Assembly (NCBI GenBank): GCA_017578085.1
Contig: PKQR01000054.1
Span: forward strand, 1 to 12,592
Reading direction: 5' to 3'
DNA length: 12,592 nt
Source: Bacillota bacterium
Lineage (GTDB): Bacteria; Bacillota; Limnochordia; Limnochordales; ZCTH02-B6
This document shows positions 7,315 through 12,592 of this stretch, in pieces; positions within the stretch are counted from its first letter, which is position 1, and each line of letters starts with the position of its first letter. The position numbers and the translations under genes were made by a program. A model generated the notes under the pieces. The model searched no databases, was not told the origin of the DNA, and worked only from the letters and a program-made list of their open reading frames with translations.

Positions 7315-7549
7315 GGCCGTTCACCCTCCTTGTCCCGTGGTTCCCGGCGCCACTTTGGGAGTTCTCCTTGCCCTGAGGCAGCGCCGGTGGCGCAAGAGCG
7401 GCCGTTTTTGTTGTTCCGAGCGCGCGGGCGAACTCCTTTGCCGCGCGAGCGAAAACGAAATCCGCTGCAGGACGTGGCGAGCGTTGGTCAAACATTTACG
7501 CGCAAGCTATTCTCCCGCACGTTCGTCCGGCGAAAGGAGCGCTTAGTCG
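7315..7549. other. Divergent intergenic region between the S9 peptidase and cDPGS-like operons
   Basis: These 235 bases separate two divergent operons and must hold the promoter for at least one, probably both. They contain ribosome sites at each edge (complement of 7324-7331 for the peptidase, AAAGGAG at 7533-7539 for the NTPase). There is also a small perfect hairpin GCGCC-GGT-GGCGC (7381-7393), a T-run at 7405-7409, and an imperfect dyad GTTGGTCAAAC (7482-7492). I find no protein gene here. No consensus promoter is visible for the minus strand. Confidence 0.6.
7484..7513 (+). promoter_or_regulatory. Candidate sigma-A-like promoter for the cDPGS-like operon
   Basis: TTGGTC (7484-7489) and TATTCT (7508-7513) are separated by 18 nt and lie about 36 nt before the ATG at 7550. 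The -35 matches the first three consensus bases only and the -10 matches four of six, so this is a weak candidate chosen mainly for position in a locally AT-richer patch. The imperfect dyad GTTGGTCAAAC overlaps the -35 and could be an operator, but this is speculative. Confidence 0.3.
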
Positions 7550-8893
7550 ATGAAAACGCAGACGGGCGCCGGCCATCCCCGCCGCGTCGTGATCATGGGG
7601 GCTGCCGGCCGCGACTTCCACAACTTTAACGTCGTCTACCGCGACAACCCCGCCTACCGCGTCGTCGCCTTCACGGCCACGCAAATCCCCGACATCGAAG
7701 GGCGGGTCTACCCCGCGGCCCTCGCAGGGTCGCTCTATCCCGACGGGATCCCCATCGTCGCCGAGGAGGAGCTGCCCGAGCTCATCCGCCGGGAAGCGGT
7801 GGATGAGGTCGTTTTCGCTTACAGCGACGTGTCCCATGAGTACGTCATGAACCGCGCGTCCATCGCCATGGCCAACGGTGCCGACTTCCGGCTCCTTGGG
7901 CCCAACAGCACGCAGCTCAAGGCCCGGGTGCCCGTGGTCGCCGTCTGCGCCGTGCGCACCGGCTCCGGCAAGAGCCAGACCACCCGCAAGGTGGCGGAAA
8001 TCCTCACCCGCCGGGGCGTGAAGGTGGTCGTCGTGCGGCACCCGATGCCCTACGGCGACTTGACCCAGCAGGTGGTGCAGCGCTTTGCCAGCCACGAGGA
8101 TCTGGAGCGCCACCGCTGCACCATCGAGGAGCGCGAGGAATACGAACCCCACATCGACCGGGGCAACGTGGTCTACGCGGGCGTAGACTACGGGAAGATC
8201 CTGGAGCAGGCCCAGGCCGAGGCCGACGTTATCCTGTGGGACGGAGGCAACAACGATTTTCCCTTCTTCAAGCCGGACCTGCTCATTACCGTGGCCGACC
8301 CGCACCGGCCGGGGCATGAGACGACATATCATCCCGGCGAAACCAACTTCCGCATGGCCGATGTCATCATTATCAACAAGGTCGACTCGGCCAAGCCGGA
8401 GCACGTGGAGGCGGTCTGCGCCGCCGCCCGGACCGTCAACCCGCGGGCTGTCGTCATCGAGGCCAACTCGCCCATAACGGTCGACGACCCCGACCTGGTG
8501 CGGGGCAAGCGGGTCGTCGTGGTCGAGGACGGCCCCACGCTCACCCACGGCGGCATGGCCTACGGCGCAGGCGTCATCGCCGCCCGGCAGCTGGGCTGCA
8601 CGCTGGTGGACCCCCGCCCGTATGCTGTAGGCTCGCTGCAAAAGGTGTACCGGCAATACAGCCATCTGGCGGATCTCCTGCCCGCCATGGGCTATGGTGA
8701 AACGCAGATCCGGGAGCTCGAGGCGACCCTTAACGCGATACCGGCCGACGCCGTCGTCATCGGTACGCCCATTAACCTGGGGCGGCTGCTCCGCCTCAAC
8801 AAGCCGGCCACCCGGGTCCGCTACGAGTTGGAGGAAAGGGGCGGCATGCCCCTGGAGACCATCCTGGAGGAGCGCATTCTCAGACAAGCCTAG
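7550..8893 (+). CDS. Cyclic 2,3-diphosphoglycerate synthetase-like P-loop NTPase (COG2403 type)
   Basis: This 447-residue protein has the layout of the cDPGS/COG2403 family. An N-terminal Rossmann-like part contains VVIMGAAGRDFHNFN (13-27). A P-loop NTPase core follows with VRTGSGKSQTTRK (135-147), a Walker-B-like WDGGNNDFPF (230-239) and an NKVD motif (276-279). The conserved C-terminal VVIGTPINLGRLLRLNKP (402-419) closes the protein. In hyperthermophilic methanogens the family makes cyclic 2,3-diphosphoglycerate, a thermoprotective solute, from 2,3-bisphosphoglycerate with ATP. Many bacterial homologues are labelled predicted GTPases, with no settled function. AAAGGAG (7533-7539) lies 10 nt before the ATG. 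The dehydrogenase frame begins 17 nt after the stop, so the genes are probably cotranscribed. Family membership is firm; the reaction in this organism is open. Confidence 0.85.
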   Translation: MKTQTGAGHPRRVVIMGAAGRDFHNFNVVYRDNPAYRVVAFTATQIPDIEGRVYPAALAGSLYPDGIPIVAEEELPELIRREAVDEVVFAYSDVSHEYVMNRASIAMANGADFRLLGPNSTQLKARVPVVAVCAVRTGSGKSQTTRKVAEILTRRGVKVVVVRHPMPYGDLTQQVVQRFASHEDLERHRCTIEEREEYEPHIDRGNVVYAGVDYGKILEQAQAEADVILWDGGNNDFPFFKPDLLITVADPHRPGHETTYHPGETNFRMADVIIINKVDSAKPEHVEAVCAAARTVNPRAVVIEANSPITVDDPDLVRGKRVVVVEDGPTLTHGGMAYGAGVIAARQLGCTLVDPRPYAVGSLQKVYRQYSHLADLLPAMGYGETQIRELEATLNAIPADAVVIGTPINLGRLLRLNKPATRVRYELEERGGMPLETILEERILRQA

Positions 8894-8895
8894 TT

Positions 8896-8902
8896 AAGGA
8901 GG
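8896..8902 (+). promoter_or_regulatory. Strong Shine-Dalgarno site that fixes the ATA start of the dehydrogenase
   Basis: AAGGAGG, a perfect anti-16S match, ends 8 nt before ATA at 8911. It starts just after the stop codon of the preceding gene (8891-8893). No ATG, GTG or TTG in the dehydrogenase frame falls at a usable distance: the next is GTG at 8938, 35 nt away and inside the nucleotide-binding beta strand. Confidence 0.75.
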
Positions 8903-8910
8903 GGTCCGTC

Positions 8911-9672
8911 ATACGTTTAGCAGGAAAAGTCGCGGTCGTGACCGGCGCGGCGTCGGGCATGGGCGAGCAGATCGCCAAGCTCTTTGCCAAGGAAGGGGCC
9001 AAGGTGGTTGCCGCAGACCTCAACGGCGATGGGGCTGAGCGGGTCGTCCAGGAGATCCGCGCCGCGGGCGGCACGGCTGTGGCGGTCAAAGCCAATGTGG
9101 CCATCGAAGAAGACGTGCAGCGCATGATTGACACGGCCGTCCAGGAGTTTGGCACCCTGGACATCCTGGTCAACAACGCCGGCGTCATGGACAACTTCGA
9201 GGCCGCCCACGAGGTCACCGACCAAGTGTGGGAGCGGGTGCTGGCCGTGAACACCACGGGCCCCATGCGGGCCATGCGGAAGGCCATCCCTATGTTCTTG
9301 GAAAAGGGAAAGGGCACCATCATCAACATCGCGTCCGTCGGCGGCCTCGCGGGCGGCAGGGCCGGCCTGTCGTACACGGCGTCCAAACACGCGCTCATCG
9401 GCATGACCAAGAACGTAGCTTTCCATTATGCCACCAAGGGCATCCGCTGCAACGCCATCTGCCCGGGCGCGGTCGAGACCAATATTAGCGCCAGCATGAC
9501 CGCCCGGCCCTCGGCCATCGGGTATGAGCGGCTGAGCCTGGGGTTGCCGTTGAACCCACGCACCGGCAAGCCTGAGGAAATCGCGGCGGCGGCGCTCTTC
9601 CTCGCCTCCGACGAAGCCAGCTTCGTCAACGGCGCAATCCTGGTGGTGGACGGTGGCTGGACTGTCTACTGA
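8911..9672 (+). CDS. Short-chain dehydrogenase/reductase (classical SDR), probable ATA start
   Basis: This is a 253-residue classical SDR, the normal length for the family, when begun at ATA (8911). It then reads (M)RLAGKVAVVTGAASGMG, a standard SDR N terminus. Starting at the first conventional codon (GTG at 8938) would remove the first beta strand. Motifs are TGAASGMG (11-18) for the cofactor, Asp36 at the end of strand 2 (suggesting NAD rather than NADP), NNAG (88-91), Asn114, catalytic Ser142, Tyr155 and Lys159 (YTASK), PGAVET (185-190), and the C-terminal GAILVVDGGW (241-250). All catalytic residues are intact. The substrate cannot be read from sequence; the family includes 3-oxoacyl-ACP reductases, sugar and alcohol dehydrogenases. 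The gene lies between the cDPGS-like gene and the membrane protein gene and overlaps the latter by 20 nt. Confidence 0.9.
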   Translation: MRLAGKVAVVTGAASGMGEQIAKLFAKEGAKVVAADLNGDGAERVVQEIRAAGGTAVAVKANVAIEEDVQRMIDTAVQEFGTLDILVNNAGVMDNFEAAHEVTDQVWERVLAVNTTGPMRAMRKAIPMFLEKGKGTIINIASVGGLAGGRAGLSYTASKHALIGMTKNVAFHYATKGIRCNAICPGAVETNISASMTARPSAIGYERLSLGLPLNPRTGKPEEIAAAALFLASDEASFVNGAILVVDGGWTVY

Positions 9673-10333
9673 AGAAACGACGCAAACTGCGCAGGCGCAG
9701 CCCGCGGAGCTCATCCGGCGCATCGCCGGATTCTCCGTGGGCTGCACCATCCTTGCCTTCGGCATTGTCCTAAGCGTCAAGGCCAACCTGGGCGCGGCTG
9801 CGTGGGACGTGCTGCATCTGGCCATCGCCCAGCGCGTGGGGCTGTCTTTGGGGCAGGCGTCTATCCTTGTCAGCGCCATCCTTGTCGTCCTGACAGTGCT
9901 GCTGGGCGGCCGGTGGACGGTGAGCTGGGGGACGGTGGCCAACGCGTTGCTGGTCGGTTGGGCCATCGATGGTTTTCTGGCGCTGGGGATTCCCGGCGCG
10001 GCCTCCATCCCGGCGAGGGTCGTGTACCTGGCCGGAGCCATCTTTTTCCTGGCCCTGGGCTCCGTCGTCTACACCCGCGTCGGCCTTGGCGCCGGCTCCC
10101 GGGACGGGCTCATACTCGTCCTCAGCCAGCGGCTGCCGCTGACCGTTGGGCGCGTTCGCTTGTGCTTGGAGTTCCTGGTGGCTGTCAGCGGGTGGCTCTT
10201 GGGCGGGCCCATCGGCGTCGGAACCCTGGCCATCGTCGTCGGCACCGGCCCCACCGCCGACCTGCTCTTCCGGGTGCTGGGCCGGGGCTATTTGCCCGAC
10301 AACGTCCGCATCCCCGAATCCCGTAGACGCTAG
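9653..10333 (+). CDS. YczE/YitT-like multi-pass membrane protein
   Basis: This 226-residue integral membrane protein has about five hydrophobic segments (roughly 24-42, 68-86, 92-112, 121-140, 171-206). It resembles the YczE/YyaS/YitT group, which has no established function; a transport or sensing role is only a guess. An internal duplication is visible: LGAAAWDVLHLAIAQ (46-60), followed by RVGLSLGQA, aligns with LGAGSRDGLILVLSQ (145-159), followed by RLPLTVGRV. The proposed GTG start (9653) lies inside the dehydrogenase gene, 20 nt before its end, with only a weak GGTGG upstream, so translation is probably coupled. Residues 1-19 are polar and of low complexity, and the true start could be slightly different. 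It is the last gene of the plus-strand group. Confidence 0.8.
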   Translation: MAGLSTEETTQTAQAQPAELIRRIAGFSVGCTILAFGIVLSVKANLGAAAWDVLHLAIAQRVGLSLGQASILVSAILVVLTVLLGGRWTVSWGTVANALLVGWAIDGFLALGIPGAASIPARVVYLAGAIFFLALGSVVYTRVGLGAGSRDGLILVLSQRLPLTVGRVRLCLEFLVAVSGWLLGGPIGVGTLAIVVGTGPTADLLFRVLGRGYLPDNVRIPESRRR

Positions 10334-10522
10334 CGAAAGGTCTAAGAGGCTTGGACCCTCGACTTCGTCCAGCGCGCCAGCGCCGCCTTGGAGCGGGAGA
10401 GGAAACAACTGCGCCAGGGCGGCGGCAGCAAACCGCCTTCCCTGGCGCAAAGGCACCCAGTGACAACACGGGTCGCGATCGACTCGTATCCTGCTTACCT
10501 TCCACAGTCGCAGCCTTCTGTC
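10334..10522. other. Convergent intergenic region
   Basis: These 189 bases lie between the 3' ends of the YczE-like gene (plus) and the TRAP permease gene (minus). Apart from the strong hairpin at 10410-10449, I see no gene, repeat or regulatory site. Confidence 0.7.
10410..10449 (-). terminator. Long hairpin, probable intrinsic terminator of the TRAP permease gene
   Basis: TGCGCCAGGG (10410-10419) pairs perfectly with CCCTGGCGCA (10440-10449). Inside it GGCGG (10421-10425) pairs with CCGCC (10433-10437), leaving a seven-base loop and a small 1x2 internal loop. Read on the minus strand, the stem is followed by GTTGTTTCC, a short U-rich tail, about 75 nt past the TRAP stop. On the plus strand it is followed by AAAGG, so it is a poor terminator for the other gene, although the structure itself could also block or stabilise that transcript's 3' end. 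Confidence 0.65.
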
Positions 10523-12565
10523 TCAGCCCACCGCCCTTGCCGCATCGCTGGTGGCCAGCGTCCGCGTCCGCCACTGCCACAAGAAAACCAGAACGAGCAA
10601 GGCGATGCCCACGATGTCGCTCCACGCCGACGAGTAAGTCAGGAGCAGCCCGCTGGCGACCAAAGCGATCCGCTCCCACCACGCGGTGGGTCGCAGGAGC
10701 CAGCCCCCAAGGCCCGTGGCCAAGGCGATGACGCCGAGGACCGAGGTGACGACGGCCAGGACGACTGTCGCCGCGTCACCGATCAGGAGCAGCGCCACGC
10801 CTTCGGGCGTCAGGCTAAACATGAAGGGCACAATGAACGCCGGCAGGGCGTAGCGCCACGTGGTCCACATGATCTTGTACGGGCTGCCGCCCGTGATGGC
10901 CGATACCGCGAAGCACGCGAGGGCCGTCGGCGGCGACACCTCCGAAAGCACCGAGTAGTAGAAGATGAACATGTGGGCGGCGGCCTCGGGCACGCCCATC
11001 TGGATCAACGCCGGGGCGACGATGACCGCGGCGACGATGTAAGACGCGGTGATGGGCAGCGCCAGCCCCAGGATGAGCAGCACGATGGCGGCCAGGATTA
11101 GGGTCAAGAGGAGGTTTCCGTCGGCGAGGCCGATGATGATGGACGAGAACTTAAGGCCAAGCCCCGTGAGGTTGACGACGCCCACCATGATGCCGGCCAC
11201 AGCCGTGGTGGCCACCACCGACAAGGCCTGCCGGGCCCCGACCTCCAGGGCATCCAGCAGCTTCTTGGGCCATAAGGCCGTGTCCCGCCGCAAGAAGCTG
11301 ACCAGCACCCCGAGGATCATGGACCAGATGACCGCGTACGTGGCGGTGTAGCCCAGGACCAGGAAGACGACGATGGCAAACAGCGACGTGAGGTGGAACC
11401 AGTAGCCCCGGAGCAGCTCGCCGACGGGTTTCGAGGTGAACTCCACCTGCCGGGTGCCCAGCCGGACCGAGTCCACCTCGATGGTGATCAGGATGCAGAT
11501 GTAATAAAGCAGCGTTGGGACAACGACGTATTTGATGACCTCCAGGTACGAAACGCCCAAAATCTCCGCGATAAGGAACGACGCGGCGCCCATGATGGGC
11601 GGCGAGATGACGGCGCCGATGCCGCCCGCGGACAAGATCGCACCGGCCGTGACCGGGGTGTAACCCGCCTGCCGCAGCATCGGCCACGTGACCGCGCCCA
11701 GCGTCACCGCCGTGGCCACGCCGCTGCCCGAGGGTCCCCCGAGCAGGAACGACCCGACCGTAACCGCCCGGCCTGCGCCCGAGCGGCGGCCGCCCGTCAA
11801 GGAGAGGGACAAGTCAACGAAAAACTTGCCGGCGCCGGACGCATCCAGGATAGCCCCGTAAATGGTGAACAGGATGATGAAGGTCGCCGACACGCCCAAG
11901 GGCACGCCGAAGATGCCCTCGGTCGAAAGGTAAAGTTGCCCGATGAGCCGGTTGAACGAATATCCCCGGTGTGCAAAGATGCCCGGCAGGTATGGCCCTA
12001 AAAACGCGTACGCGATGAAGGCCAGCGCCACCAGGGGGAGCACCAGGCCCGTGGTGCGCCGGGACGCTTCCAGCACCAAGATCAGGGTGATGATGCCCCA
12101 CAGGATGTCGGTGTCGGTGGGCCGGACGATCCGGTAAGCCACCTGCTGGAAGTTGAGCACCATGTAACCCAGCGCCACGACGCTGAGGATGGCCAGCGCG
12201 ATATCCCAAATGGGCACGCGTTTCCGATCCCAGCGCCCAAACCCGGGGTACAAGAGGAAGATCAGGCACAAGCCGAAGGCCAGGTGGGTCGCCCGCAGCT
12301 GCTGGGCGGGCATGTAGGCCAAGGCGGCCCACAGGTGGAAGATCGCCATGCTGACGGCGATCGCCCAGACGACCCAGCGCAAGGGGCCCTGGAGTTTGCG
12401 GGTCGCGCCCTCGTATTCCTCGATCAGTTCTTCGACCTTTTGCTCGTCCAAGCGGTCACCTGGGGCGTCCGGGCCGTTGGCCCCGTTGGCGGCGCCGGAG
12501 CCGCCGCTCAGGCCGCCGGGGTTGGTGTTGGGACGAACGTCGTCGTGATGGCCGGAACCGGGCAC
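10523..12565 (-). CDS. TRAP transporter fused permease (DctQ-DctM, TAXI-associated type)
   Basis: This 680-residue integral membrane protein combines the small (4-helix DctQ-like, about 62-185) and large (12-helix DctM-like, about 205-620) TRAP permease subunits, followed by extra hydrophobic segments to about 665. DctM hallmarks are GGPSGSGVATAVTLGAVTWP (276-295), SPPIMGAASFLIAE (321-334) and SEVSPPTALACFAVSA (541-556). Such permeases use ion gradients to import organic acids or amino acids delivered by a periplasmic or lipid-anchored receptor, most often a TAXI protein. That gene is absent here and would be expected beyond 12592. The GTG start at 12565 gives a polar Gly/Asn-rich lead of about 38 residues before DEQKVEELIEEYEG. 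The nearest ribosome-like site (complement of 12579-12586) is 13 nt away, so a start at TTG (Leu39) or beyond the window edge is possible. The substrate is unknown. Confidence 0.92.
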   Translation of the reverse strand: MPGSGHHDDVRPNTNPGGLSGGSGAANGANGPDAPGDRLDEQKVEELIEEYEGATRKLQGPLRWVVWAIAVSMAIFHLWAALAYMPAQQLRATHLAFGLCLIFLLYPGFGRWDRKRVPIWDIALAILSVVALGYMVLNFQQVAYRIVRPTDTDILWGIITLILVLEASRRTTGLVLPLVALAFIAYAFLGPYLPGIFAHRGYSFNRLIGQLYLSTEGIFGVPLGVSATFIILFTIYGAILDASGAGKFFVDLSLSLTGGRRSGAGRAVTVGSFLLGGPSGSGVATAVTLGAVTWPMLRQAGYTPVTAGAILSAGGIGAVISPPIMGAASFLIAEILGVSYLEVIKYVVVPTLLYYICILITIEVDSVRLGTRQVEFTSKPVGELLRGYWFHLTSLFAIVVFLVLGYTATYAVIWSMILGVLVSFLRRDTALWPKKLLDALEVGARQALSVVATTAVAGIMVGVVNLTGLGLKFSSIIIGLADGNLLLTLILAAIVLLILGLALPITASYIVAAVIVAPALIQMGVPEAAAHMFIFYYSVLSEVSPPTALACFAVSAITGGSPYKIMWTTWRYALPAFIVPFMFSLTPEGVALLLIGDAATVVLAVVTSVLGVIALATGLGGWLLRPTAWWERIALVASGLLLTYSSAWSDIVGIALLVLVFLWQWRTRTLATSDAARAVG

Positions 12566-12592
12566 GGGAGTTTCACATCCTTCCCCAAAATG

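Noticed and set aside
7381..7409. Hairpin GCGCC-GGT-GGCGC followed by a T-run (GTTTTTGTTGTT), considered as an attenuator or terminator.
   Set aside because: The T-run begins 11 nt after the stem, too far for a standard intrinsic terminator, and the position is upstream of both divergent genes, with no gene to terminate.
8938..9672. Starting the dehydrogenase at GTG 8938.
   Set aside because: It would delete the first beta strand before TGAASGMG and has no ribosome site at a suitable distance, unlike ATA 8911.

Overview
The window is GC-rich, densely coded DNA that looks chromosomal. Several features suggest a high-GC member of the Bacillota (Firmicutes), for example a Symbiobacterium-, Thermaerobacter- or Limnochorda-like lineage. 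These are strong AAGGAGG-type ribosome binding sites, frequent GTG starts, and families best known from Bacillus-type genomes (YkvI, YczE, a YerD-like glutamate synthase domain, extracellular NagZ). The taxonomic call is inference. I see no rRNA, tRNA, CRISPR array, transposase, phage gene or long repeat.

Layout: four gene groups in alternating orientation. (1) Positions 1-2587, plus strand: the last codons of livG, then livF (branched-chain amino-acid ABC ATPase), a single-domain rhodanese, and a stand-alone FMN-binding glutamate-synthase-like oxidoreductase. (2) Positions 2627-7314, minus strand: an S9 prolyl-oligopeptidase-type peptidase. Its stop overlaps (ATGA) the start of an unusual 955-residue protein that joins a YkvI-type membrane transporter to a NagZ-type GH3 beta-N-acetylglucosaminidase. 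(3) Positions 7550-10333, plus strand: a cyclic-2,3-diphosphoglycerate-synthetase-like NTPase (COG2403 type), a short-chain dehydrogenase that appears to start at an ATA codon, and a YczE/YitT-like membrane protein. (4) Positions 10523-12565, minus strand: a fused DctQ-DctM TRAP permease of the TAXI-associated type. Its partner solute receptor is not in the window. Groups 3 and 4 converge on a 40-nt hairpin that fits a terminator for the TRAP gene.

Functional reading: much of the window concerns nutrient uptake and recycling (amino acids by Liv, unknown organic anions by TRAP, and probably cell-wall amino-sugars or peptides by the transporter-glycosidase fusion with its coupled peptidase). 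The observations most worth a second look are the transporter-GH3 fusion, whose positive-inside charge pattern places the enzyme outside the cell; the ATA start of the dehydrogenase; the bacterial cDPGS-like operon; and the glutamate-synthase-like protein, which has only one cysteine and so cannot carry the canonical 3Fe-4S cluster. No clearly new defence system or mobile system was found.
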